A DNA stretch of 48,823 nucleotides from contig CALCRE010000060.1 of assembly GCA_937894465.1 (NCBI GenBank), forward strand, positions 1 to 48,823, read 5' to 3'. Of this stretch, positions 32,230 to 40,349 are shown one piece after another (position 1 is the first letter of the stretch; each line of letters begins with the position of its first letter). The position numbers and the translations under genes were made by a program. Origin of the DNA: an uncultured Clostridia bacterium. Its GTDB lineage: Bacteria; Bacillota; Clostridia; JAAYHZ01. The notes under the pieces were generated by a model. That model worked only from the letters and a program-made list of their open reading frames with translations. It did not search any database and was not told where the DNA came from.

Positions 32230-34631
32230 AACGTCTTCCTCCTATTATTAGCCATCATTCGGCTTTTTCGTGTGAAGAATTCATAGGCTGCCAAAGCCAT
32301 ATACAATAAAATATTCATAGATAAAAAAGCAGGATTTGCCAATAACATGTTAATCCCAAGTTGCTCCGGCCGATCATCCACCAGATAAGTCCATGTGGAA
32401 GACGGTCCAATCAGACCTTCTTTTTTAAGGTCAATGCCCTTTTCGGTCAGGTTTATTGTTTGCAAGGAATTACATACACCGGATTCAATATCTTGCACCA
32501 GTTCATCATAAGCTTGAATCGCCATCTTATGAAATTCGTCCAAAGGTGTTTTACCGGCCATATTCGTAAGATGGATTCCGTTTCTTATATAGTTGATATA
32601 CGATAGATAATCCATCCAACAATGATTGATATGATAAAGCCAAATCATTCTTTCAGCTTCCTCTAAAACATGCTCCGGAATGAATGAACTGTATTTTTTA
32701 TATAGTTCAGGAAGTTTGCTTTTTAAAAGTCCCGGACTCCATCCGAACAAGATCTTCATCCTTTTAGTGTACATCATCCTTCTTTGCTGATCGAGAATGA
32801 ATGTATACCTGTATAATGTCCTTCTTATATCATGGTTTTGACCTTCAATGATCCTTTGTGCATTTCGCACTCTCTTAACAATGATCTTATGTTCCAAAGG
32901 AGCGTCTTGTTTCTCCGGGTAGAATCGAACCGGTATCAATTCCTTTAATTGATATCGGACCATCAAATTATCTTCAAGGCTTGTAAAAAAGCAGCTCACA
33001 CCCGGATCTCCTTGCCTTCCGGCTCTTCCCTTGAGTTGGTTGTCAATCCTTATACTCTCATGTCGATTGGTTCCTATAACATAGAGTCCTCCCAACGATT
33101 TGATTTTTTCCCGATCAATCCCTTCTTCTCTACCCAACTTGATATCAGTTCCTCTTCCCGCCATATTGGTGGATACCGTCACAGCAAAAGAAAGTCCCGC
33201 CTTTGCAATGATACCGGCTTCCAACTCATCATTTTTTGCATTCAACACATTGCATGGAATCCCCGCATTGTAAAGATCCTTTGCCAACCTTTCGGATTCT
33301 TGAACACTGGCAGTCCCGATTAAAATAGGTTGTCCAGTTTTATGCACCTTGCTTATTTCTTCGGTCAAAGCCTTAAATTTTGCATCCTTATGAGTGAATA
33401 TCTTGTCCGGATAATCTATACGAATACACGGCATATTTGTTGGAATCTCCAATACATCCAATCCATAAAAATCAAGAAACTGAGTTTTAGCTGTCGAAGC
33501 CGTTCCGGTCATACCACTGACTTTTTGGTAATTTACAATATAATCTTTCATGGTCATGGAATACAATATTCGTCCGTTTGGTTGGTCTTGAATGCCTTCC
33601 TTTGCTTCTATGGCTGCTTGAAGTCCGTCGGGCCATTGACGGTTATCCGCTATTCTACCTGTGAATTCATCTACAAGTTCGATTTTCCCTCCCCGGACAA
33701 TGTAATCGATGTCTCTTTTCAACAATCCATTGGCATGCAAGGCATTATTTACCCCTGCTAACAAATACCAATTCTTCTGATCATAGAGATTTTCGCAATC
33801 CAACATTTTTTCCACATATTCAGTTCCTTCTTCGGTCAACATAATATTCCGAGCGTATTCATCTGTTTGATAATGGATATCTCTAGTCAATTCCTTGATC
33901 ACCGAATCAATGAATTGTTCATCGCGAATACTTTCATCCGGCACATTACCCGCAAGCACCATTGGGATTCCGGCTTCATCGAGCAAGATGGAATCCACTT
34001 CGTCAATAATAGCATAATGGAAACCTCTTTGAACCAATTGTTGAGGATTGCTTGCAGTAAAGGATCTTAAATGATCAAATCCGGCTTCTTTGGCTGTAGC
34101 GTAGGTTATATCCTTGCAGTAAGCGGTTTTCTTTTCTTTCCAATCCATTCCTTCTTGGATATACCCTGCGGTCAGCCCTAAGAATTCGAATACCGGTCCC
34201 ATCCATTCAGCATCTCTTTTTGCCAAGTAATCGTTAAATGTAAGGATATGTACACCTTTTCCCGTCAAAGCGTTTAAATATGCAGGACAAACAGCTGCAA
34301 GAGTTTTTCCCTCTCCGGTCTTCATATCGATAATTAATCCTTCGTGCAACCCGAGCCCCGCCAATAATTGCACATCAAAATGTCTCATTCCCGAAACTCT
34401 TGTGGATGCCTCCCTTACCAAAGCAAATGCCGGTATCAACAAATCATAGAGATTCTTTCCTTTTATTGCATCGGTTTGCAAACTCCTTGAAAGATTTTTC
34501 AGTTTATGATCACTTAAATCCGACAAATTCATTTCATTGATTTGATCTAAGATTTTCAAATACATCTTCGGAATTTTCTTGTATAGAGGATCGTTTTTAT
34601 TGCTCGGACTGAGTTTTTGTTCCCTTTTCAT
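32226..34631 (-). CDS. secA2: Accessory SecA-type preprotein translocase ATPase
   Basis: 801 aa. SecA DEAD-motor: Walker A 'MKTGEGKT' (103-110), 'DEVDSILLDEA' (about 204-214), 'MAGRGTDIKLG' and 'GRAGRQGDPG' (about 515-565), with the preprotein-binding and scaffold regions in order. Unlike housekeeping SecA it has no C-terminal Cys-rich zinc tail; instead the end is 'STWTYLVDDRPEQLG' followed by a hydrophobic segment of about 20 residues (about 765-786) and a basic tail, which could anchor it to the membrane. It drives export of selected proteins through SecYEG or SecY2. The start ATG 34631 has a weak ribosome site. No substrate (S-layer or glycoprotein) gene is adjacent. Confidence 0.85.
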   Translation of the reverse strand: MKREQKLSPSNKNDPLYKKIPKMYLKILDQINEMNLSDLSDHKLKNLSRSLQTDAIKGKNLYDLLIPAFALVREASTRVSGMRHFDVQLLAGLGLHEGLIIDMKTGEGKTLAAVCPAYLNALTGKGVHILTFNDYLAKRDAEWMGPVFEFLGLTAGYIQEGMDWKEKKTAYCKDITYATAKEAGFDHLRSFTASNPQQLVQRGFHYAIIDEVDSILLDEAGIPMVLAGNVPDESIRDEQFIDSVIKELTRDIHYQTDEYARNIMLTEEGTEYVEKMLDCENLYDQKNWYLLAGVNNALHANGLLKRDIDYIVRGGKIELVDEFTGRIADNRQWPDGLQAAIEAKEGIQDQPNGRILYSMTMKDYIVNYQKVSGMTGTASTAKTQFLDFYGLDVLEIPTNMPCIRIDYPDKIFTHKDAKFKALTEEISKVHKTGQPILIGTASVQESERLAKDLYNAGIPCNVLNAKNDELEAGIIAKAGLSFAVTVSTNMAGRGTDIKLGREEGIDREKIKSLGGLYVIGTNRHESIRIDNQLKGRAGRQGDPGVSCFFTSLEDNLMVRYQLKELIPVRFYPEKQDAPLEHKIIVKRVRNAQRIIEGQNHDIRRTLYRYTFILDQQRRMMYTKRMKILFGWSPGLLKSKLPELYKKYSSFIPEHVLEEAERMIWLYHINHCWMDYLSYINYIRNGIHLTNMAGKTPLDEFHKMAIQAYDELVQDIESGVCNSLQTINLTEKGIDLKKEGLIGPSSTWTYLVDDRPEQLGINMLLANPAFLSMNILLYMALAAYEFFTRKSRMMANNRRKTF

Positions 34632-34758
34632 ATTAAAAGAATTGCTCGGTTACATGATAAACATAAACCGCCTTATACCTTCACTTTCTACTGTAGGATG
34701 GTTCAATATTACCTCAATAACCGCTTTCTTGCAATCATATAATTAGTTGAGAATTTAG

Positions 34759-34773
34759 TTGAGAAGCGTCCCC
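34759..34773 (-). repeat. Dispersed 15-bp element after the Nudix gene
   Basis: TTGAGAAGCGTCCCC on the plus strand (one base different from the main form), 16 bases after the Nudix stop and in its sense orientation. A partial copy TTGAGAA lies at 34747-34753, so the element may have started to duplicate. Confidence 0.8.
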
Positions 34774-34789
34774 TTGATTATTTCAACCT

Positions 34790-35236
34790 TTAAATCTTAG
34801 CACTTTCCATCCGTGCTTTTTCAGCTTTCTTGATGCTTTCAACAAGCCATTCCGGAGAATCGGTACCGGAGAGAATTTCTGCATAAGTCATCCAACCGGC
34901 CTCGCTGACTTCATCGGTATCCAATTTTAATTTACCGGATTGGTATTCACATAAAAACACCACATCCACAACCGGCTCGCCTTTGCTTGAATAAAACAAT
35001 TTGCTTTCTAAATAATTAACGTGGTTGGTAACAGTGATTCCTCCCTCTTCTGTAATTTCTCTTTTAATTGTTTCTTCCAGAATGTTCGGCGTTGCGGAAT
35101 CAGTTTCAACCTTCCCTCCCACCAAAGATAAAATACCCGGGGCATGTTCCTCTTTCTCGCTTCTTCTTATAATCAACCATTGATTGTCTTTATAGATTGC
35201 AGCTTCAACATTCACAATGTAAACCATGGTACCCAT
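34790..35236 (-). CDS. Nudix hydrolase
   Basis: 148 aa. The Nudix box is present with a short insertion: 'GGKVETD' then 'ILEETIKREITEEGGI' (about residues 40-69), including REITEEGG. Such enzymes hydrolyse nucleoside diphosphates linked to another moiety (NADH, ADP-ribose, oxidised dNTPs). Start ATG 35236 after GGGGGAGAG. Adjacent upstream gene is an acetyltransferase 13 bases away, giving a two-gene operon. Confidence 0.88.
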   Translation of the reverse strand: MGTMVYIVNVEAAIYKDNQWLIIRRSEKEEHAPGILSLVGGKVETDSATPNILEETIKREITEEGGITVTNHVNYLESKLFYSSKGEPVVDVVFLCEYQSGKLKLDTDEVSEAGWMTYAEILSGTDSPEWLVESIKKAEKARMESAKI

Positions 35237-35249
35237 GTTCTCTCCCCCT

Positions 35250-35801
35250 TCATCCGAAACTATTTTTGATCAACTTCCAATACTCCCGCTCTGTCAAAGA
35301 ATAGCAGACATCATCGTTTACATCTCCATTATAAATGACAGATGCATTTCTTAATGTTCCTTCATATAGAAAACCGCATTTTTCAATCACTCTTTTAGAA
35401 CGTTGATTGTAAGGATAGTGATACACCGAGAGCAAATCAAGTTCCATCGTTTCAAAAGCATATTTTATAACCGCTTTTGCAGCCTCGGTCATCAAACCTT
35501 TCCCCCAATACGGTTCTGCCAAAACATAACCTAGCATTCTGGCTTTGTCATTGTTCCGCTTATTATCTATATGCAAGCCGATGGATCCAATGACTTTCCC
35601 CGTACTCTTGTCAGTTATTGCCCAAACATCATCTTTTTCTATAAAGATTCTCAGTATATCAGATGAATCTTCTCTACTCTCATGAGGGCACCATCCTGCA
35701 TTCGGACCAACCTTTGGATTTCGGGCATACTCATATAAATCATCCAAATCCTCGTAACGGAACTTCCTAATAATCAATCTGTCAGTCTCTAATGTCTTCA
35801 T
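35250..35801 (-). CDS. RimJ/RimL-type GNAT acetyltransferase
   Basis: 183 aa from ATG 35801, 7 bases after GAGG; an in-frame ATG at 35813 is less well placed. 'LETDRLIIRKFRYEDLDDLYEYA' at the N-terminus and 'LGYVLAEPYWGKGLMTEAAKAVI' (about 88-110) are typical of the Acetyltransf_3 subfamily that acetylates N-terminal amino groups (RimJ/RimL) or small amines; 'YNQRSKRVIEKCGFLYEGTLR' (about 137-157) closes the fold. Substrate unknown. In an operon with the Nudix hydrolase. Confidence 0.88.
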   Translation of the reverse strand: MKTLETDRLIIRKFRYEDLDDLYEYARNPKVGPNAGWCPHESREDSSDILRIFIEKDDVWAITDKSTGKVIGSIGLHIDNKRNNDKARMLGYVLAEPYWGKGLMTEAAKAVIKYAFETMELDLLSVYHYPYNQRSKRVIEKCGFLYEGTLRNASVIYNGDVNDDVCYSLTEREYWKLIKNSFG

Positions 35802-35974
35802 AATTTGCCTCATTGCCGTCTTAGCCGGTTTTATAGTGGATAATAATTATATCACTTTTTGAATATACCGGCAAATTTTTTCTTTTTGTTCCGGCTATTT
35901 GAAAAACTGTGGTACGATACACCGTCTCATCACGGTACAAGGGCATAGCGATCATGTAATTACCGTCATATCTT

Positions 35975-36475
35975 TTACAATTGTTCCAACTGATGAATAA
36001 CATCTTCAAGCAATTGCTCGATGTTTTTATCCTCACCTACGGCGGTAATATCGGCGTATTGTTCATACAACGGAGCCCTTTCCCGGTAGATGTCTTGCAG
36101 TGTTTGTCCCTTCCTTTGAACAATTCCCCTGGTGGAGATATTATTAATTCGTCTTATCATCTCGGAATAGGAGATTTTCAAATAGACGATGATTCCCGTG
36201 TCTTTTAAAGCCGTCATAGCTTTTTTACTGTACACCACACTTCCCCCTGTTGCAATGACACTGTTTTTAAATGTTGTTTCGCAAATATACTTTTGCTCAA
36301 TATCTAAAAACCCGAAAGTGCCTTCTTGATCGATTATTTCTTGTAGTAACCGCCCCTCTTTTTGTTGTATAAGAATATCGGTATCGACAAAATTCATTCC
36401 TAAAGTTTTTGCCGTCAAAACACCTAATGTACTTTTTCCTGCACCGGGCATACCGATGAACACAATGTTTTTCAT
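35975..36475 (-). CDS. Shikimate-kinase-like P-loop kinase
   Basis: 166 aa. Walker A 'GMPGAGKST' (8-16), 'NFVDTDILI' (about 28-36), 'ATGGSVVYSK' (about 74-83) and 'YRERAPLYEQYAD' (about 129-141) follow the shikimate kinase layout. Two substrate-site residues differ: the FRxxE arginine reads 'FLDIE' (about 57-61) and the GGG loop reads GGS. So it may phosphorylate shikimate weakly or another small alcohol. Start ATG 36475 after AAGGTAG. No aro genes lie next to it. The gap 35802-35974 shows no gene. Confidence 0.8.
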   Translation of the reverse strand: MKNIVFIGMPGAGKSTLGVLTAKTLGMNFVDTDILIQQKEGRLLQEIIDQEGTFGFLDIEQKYICETTFKNSVIATGGSVVYSKKAMTALKDTGIIVYLKISYSEMIRRINNISTRGIVQRKGQTLQDIYRERAPLYEQYADITAVGEDKNIEQLLEDVIHQLEQL

Positions 36476-36561
36476 CTGCTACCTTCCTTTTTTTAGTGTT
36501 TTTAATATTATCACAGGCAAATGTACAGTGCAATATTTTAGATTGATTCATGAAATTTCTT

Positions 36562-36590
36562 GTGACAAGTGGATCTTTTTCCTTTATTAT
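36562..36590 (+). promoter_or_regulatory. Sigma-A-like promoter of the alpha-galactosidase operon
   Basis: GTGACA (36562-36567), 17-base spacer, TATTAT (36585-36590), about 50 bases before the ATG. Confidence 0.45.
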
Positions 36591-36638
36591 GGTACATATG
36601 TATTACATGTTATCGGGTGTATAACCAGGAGGTATTTC

Positions 36639-38495
36639 ATGAAAAACGAATTCAGCAAATTATTAGGACCAAAAATTGGGCATTTGGATTTTGAAATTGT
36701 ACCTGACCAAGGAGACCCTTTAAATTTAGATTCATATGTTATTAAAATCAGTAGGTTTCAAGACGGATGGATTGTCACCGGAACATATGCAGACATGAAA
36801 ATACAATGGACTTTTAAGCCGATCGCTTTAGGTTGGCAGGTGAACCTATCCGTCAATCATTCCGTACCTAAGGGATTAAAGTCCATCACCGCTTTACAGT
36901 TTGATTTTAATACAGGCGACGAAGATATGGATCATTGGCTTGTTCCGGTCTCCGGAAACCATGTATCCAACACCGGTTTTGTGAATGTAAAGAATCTGTC
37001 CGGCTACAAAGCCAAAGCAACCGGTATTTTCAAAGATGGCAACTATAAAGGAATCTTTTTATCCGCCATATACCCCCTTTCATATAGTGTTAATTGTACC
37101 GCTTCCAAAACAGGTACGGAACAATTACATTTTATCGCCCAAACTCAATTCAACCCGAACCATAAAAGTGCATTTCATCAAAGCGAATCTTTTTGGATTT
37201 GTACGGACTCTAATATGAAAAATGCAGTGGAAGCTTATGCTTCCTTGTACAAGGAATATCAAGTCGACAAAGCGGATATTCCCGTAGGCTGGAACTCCTG
37301 GGATTACTATTATCGCACCGTTTCACTTGAGGATGTGATTGAAAACATGGAGTTCATCCGAAAAGATCCGGATTTATCCGAAAATATCAAATACATAACG
37401 GTGGATGACGGGTGGAACCATAATTGGGGTGAATGGCAACCGAATTACCGATTCCCCGGAGGACTGGAGAGGTTAGTGAAGGAAATTTCCGATCGAGGTT
37501 TCATACCCGGCATTTGGACTGCTCCCTTGCAAGTGGAATCTCTTTCAACTCCTGCCATGCGTACACCTGAAATATTAATCAAAAATCAATATGGAGATCC
37601 TTTACCTTCGGATGCCGGAGGCCACTATCTGGTGGATCCTACAAGCCCGGGAGGACGGGGATTCCTCCAAGAATTGTTTGCAAGGCTGTATGACTTAGGT
37701 TTTAGGCTTTTTAAGGTGGACTATGTCAGAAGTCTTTTAAAGGTAAATCAATTTTACGAAGAAGGTGTCGGACCTTACGAAGCACTACGGGAACTGTTTC
37801 GAATCATCAGAAGTTGTGTCAAGGACAGTCACATCATCGGTTGCTCTCTGCCGGAGGAGTGTGGTCCTTTTGTTGTTGATTCCGGTCGTATCACCATCGA
37901 TATACATAATCAGTGGAGTCATGTGGAATGGGTAACCGATTCCATCCTCCATAATTATTGGATGCATAAAAAAATATGGATCAATGATCCGGACTTTTTA
38001 GTTGTACGGGGACTGGATACATCTTTTGAAAAAGAAACCAATGTCACCAATCCCGCTGCGAACAATCCTAACCCCGGTCGTTGGCGGTCCGGTCCTGTCT
38101 TTAACGAAGACGAAGCAATGACATGGACAAACATGGTGATCATGTGCGGTGGCAATGTGTTTTTAGGAGACAGGTTGTCTAAGCTAAACGATAAAGGTTT
38201 GTCTTTTGTTAAAAAAGCCTTAAAACCCTCCGGTATTTCTGCAAAACCATTGGATTTAGGAGATGACTTGAGACCCTATTTTTGGTTGCAAGACTTGGGT
38301 ACTTCCTATCGTCTCATGGTTGTAAACTGGAAGGACACAGAGCATGAGTTTTGCTTTGACTTTACAAAATACCGGCTAACCGCCCCGAAACAGCTAACGG
38401 ATGATTGGAGCAAACAAATACACCAAACACTGGGCGGAAGATTGAACGTTTTCTTAAGGCGTCATGAAAGCATATTGGTGCAATGGGAAAAATAG
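36639..38495 (+). CDS. GH36-type alpha-galactosidase-like glycosidase
   Basis: 618 aa from ATG 36639 with AGGAGG 8 bases upstream; upstream in-frame sequence from 36456 is non-coding in appearance. An N-terminal beta-sandwich (about 1-190) precedes a TIM barrel starting 'PVGWNSWDYYYRTVSLEDV', with 'YITVDDGWNHNWGEW', the nucleophile strand 'LFKVDYVRSLL' (Asp361) and 'GRITIDIHNQWSHVEW' as the likely acid/base region. This is the GH-D clan layout of alpha-galactosidases and raffinose-synthase-like enzymes. No signal peptide, so it works on imported oligosaccharides. Leads an apparent operon with a Nim-type flavoprotein (19 bp away) and an amidase. Confidence 0.85.
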   Translation: MKNEFSKLLGPKIGHLDFEIVPDQGDPLNLDSYVIKISRFQDGWIVTGTYADMKIQWTFKPIALGWQVNLSVNHSVPKGLKSITALQFDFNTGDEDMDHWLVPVSGNHVSNTGFVNVKNLSGYKAKATGIFKDGNYKGIFLSAIYPLSYSVNCTASKTGTEQLHFIAQTQFNPNHKSAFHQSESFWICTDSNMKNAVEAYASLYKEYQVDKADIPVGWNSWDYYYRTVSLEDVIENMEFIRKDPDLSENIKYITVDDGWNHNWGEWQPNYRFPGGLERLVKEISDRGFIPGIWTAPLQVESLSTPAMRTPEILIKNQYGDPLPSDAGGHYLVDPTSPGGRGFLQELFARLYDLGFRLFKVDYVRSLLKVNQFYEEGVGPYEALRELFRIIRSCVKDSHIIGCSLPEECGPFVVDSGRITIDIHNQWSHVEWVTDSILHNYWMHKKIWINDPDFLVVRGLDTSFEKETNVTNPAANNPNPGRWRSGPVFNEDEAMTWTNMVIMCGGNVFLGDRLSKLNDKGLSFVKKALKPSGISAKPLDLGDDLRPYFWLQDLGTSYRLMVVNWKDTEHEFCFDFTKYRLTAPKQLTDDWSKQIHQTLGGRLNVFLRRHESILVQWEK

Positions 38496-38514
38496 ATAAA
38501 AGTAAGAAAACAGG

Positions 38515-38985
38515 ATGAGAAGAAGTGACAGAGAAGTTGTTGATGTTACAAAAATCAATGAAATTATAAAGAAATGTAAATGCTGCAGGCTTGGTTTCAA
38601 CGATGAAGGAAAAGTATATATCGTTCCTCTTAATTTTGGATTTTCCGTGGAAGACGGTAAAAGAGTATTCTATTTTCACAGTGCAAAGCAAGGGCATAAG
38701 ATTGACTTGATAAAGCGTTCTCCTGCTATAGGCTTTGAAATGGATACAAGCTATGCATTATTAGAAGCCGATAGTGCATGCAATTTTTCCGCCGGATATC
38801 AAAGTATCATTGGTAACGGTAATGTGGAAATCATTGAAGAAAGCTCTGAAAAACAACATGCCCTTCACGAGATTATGATTCACAATACCGGAAAGAAAAA
38901 CCGGGATTTCAATCAGGCAATGTTGGATTCAGTTTGTGTTTTTAAGTTAATTGTAGAAGAACTGTCATGTAAAGAAAATAAATAA
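38515..38985 (+). CDS. Nim-type pyridoxamine 5'-phosphate oxidase-fold flavoprotein
   Basis: 156 aa. 'MRRSDREVVD' at the N-terminus, 'CRLGFNDEGKVYIVPLNFGF' (about 23-42), 'YFHSAKQGHKIDLIKRSP' (about 53-70) and 'YQSIIGNGNVEII' (about 95-107) match the NimA-like FMN-binding split-barrel family, some members of which reduce 5-nitroimidazoles. Physiological role here unknown. The ribosome site is weak (AAACAGG next to the ATG), so it may rely on coupling to the glycosidase gene 19 bases upstream. Confidence 0.85.
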   Translation: MRRSDREVVDVTKINEIIKKCKCCRLGFNDEGKVYIVPLNFGFSVEDGKRVFYFHSAKQGHKIDLIKRSPAIGFEMDTSYALLEADSACNFSAGYQSIIGNGNVEIIEESSEKQHALHEIMIHNTGKKNRDFNQAMLDSVCVFKLIVEELSCKENK

Positions 38986-39001
38986 AAATGAGGTTTTATA
39001 C

Positions 39002-40330
39002 ATGTTTATGATGTCAGCAACGGAACTTATTTCGCAGATTCGAAATAAATGTATCGGCGTAGAAGAACTTACAAGAGCATATGTAGAACGAATAGAGAAA
39101 TATGACGGAATTAACGGATTAAATTCTATAGCGGAATTAAATGAGAACGTCATAGAGCAAGCAAGATTTATGGATTCAGTAAAAGATGACCGAGGTAAAG
39201 CAATGTTTGGGCTACCTGTTCTTGTGAAGGACAATATTGATGTTTCAGGATTACATACCACTGCAGGTAGCCTTGCATTAGCAGATCATATCGCTAAAAC
39301 CGATGCTCCCATCGTTGCGAATCTGCGTCGCAACGGGGCTTTAATATTGGGAAAGACCAAAATGACCGAATTTGCAAACTATACCGGCAAAAACATGCCC
39401 GGTGGATATAGCTCCGGTGGAGGCCAGGTTAGAAACGCATATGATCGCGCAAAAAATCCAAGCGGGTCTAGTTCCGGTTCGGCTGTTGCCATGTCGGCAG
39501 GTTTTTGTTCCGCATCCATTGGTACGGATACTTCCTTTTCCATTGTTGGGTGTGCCACAGAAAACGGTGTTACAGGACTAAAGCCTACACACGGTTCTTT
39601 GTCATCCGCCGGCATCATACCTATCGCTACAACCCTTGACAGTGCAGGGCCAATCACTAATAATCTGTCCGACGCACTTATGGTATATTCTTGCATGAAA
39701 GACAAGCACTTACAACCAATTGAACCAAAAGCACCGGACAAAATCAATCTTGCGATCAATATATACAACCGGGATCAGGTTTCCCAAGCACAACTCGAAA
39801 GATATGATACTGTGTTGAATGCACTAAAGGCAGACCATGTAAGCATTACAGAGGTCAATCATGCTGATACCAAATATATGCGTGACATCATGCGTTGTGA
39901 ATTTCGACACGACCTTGAAGAATATTTATCCCTATCCGGTGCCCATCGAAAAACTCTTGAGGAAATTGTCAACTATTATGAAGCAAATCCTGATCAAATG
40001 ATGAAATATGGTATTGCATACCTACAGGACGCATTACACTCCGCTTCAAGGAAACTTGACGATAAAGCATATATAGAAGCGATGTCCGCACGAAAGAGAT
40101 TAAAAACAATAATTACTGAGAGTTTGCAAGCATATGATGTCTGCTTGATGACAGGTCCTACAAATATCATGCATTTTATCGGGTTGCCATCTGTTGCGTT
40201 AAGGCTATGTATGTCCGAAGATGGAACTCCCAGGGGTATGATTTTATACGGAGCTGACGAAAGACGGCTTTTTGCGGCGGCATTGACAATCGAACGGTAT
40301 GGTGCTCCCATTCCTATGCCAAAACTTTAA
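39002..40330 (+). CDS. Amidase-signature family amidohydrolase
   Basis: 442 aa. The catalytic Lys is in 'VLVKDNIDVSG' (about residues 74-84), the cis-Ser in 'NPSGSSSGSAVAMSAG' (about 151-166) and the nucleophile Ser in 'GTDTSFSIVGCATENG' (about 173-188), where GGSIR reads SFSIV. The overall form resembles GatA and small-amide hydrolases, but with an altered oxyanion loop and no GatB/GatC nearby, so a stand-alone amidase is more likely. ATG 39002 after GAGG, 16 bases after the Nim-type gene. Confidence 0.88.
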   Translation: MFMMSATELISQIRNKCIGVEELTRAYVERIEKYDGINGLNSIAELNENVIEQARFMDSVKDDRGKAMFGLPVLVKDNIDVSGLHTTAGSLALADHIAKTDAPIVANLRRNGALILGKTKMTEFANYTGKNMPGGYSSGGGQVRNAYDRAKNPSGSSSGSAVAMSAGFCSASIGTDTSFSIVGCATENGVTGLKPTHGSLSSAGIIPIATTLDSAGPITNNLSDALMVYSCMKDKHLQPIEPKAPDKINLAINIYNRDQVSQAQLERYDTVLNALKADHVSITEVNHADTKYMRDIMRCEFRHDLEEYLSLSGAHRKTLEEIVNYYEANPDQMMKYGIAYLQDALHSASRKLDDKAYIEAMSARKRLKTIITESLQAYDVCLMTGPTNIMHFIGLPSVALRLCMSEDGTPRGMILYGADERRLFAAALTIERYGAPIPMPKL

Positions 40331-40349
40331 GTTTTTTAAGCTGTGACTT

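Noticed and set aside
36456..36638. An N-terminal extension of the alpha-galactosidase
   Set aside because: It lies upstream of the AGGAGG ribosome site and reads as a promoter region; it overlaps the start of the kinase gene.
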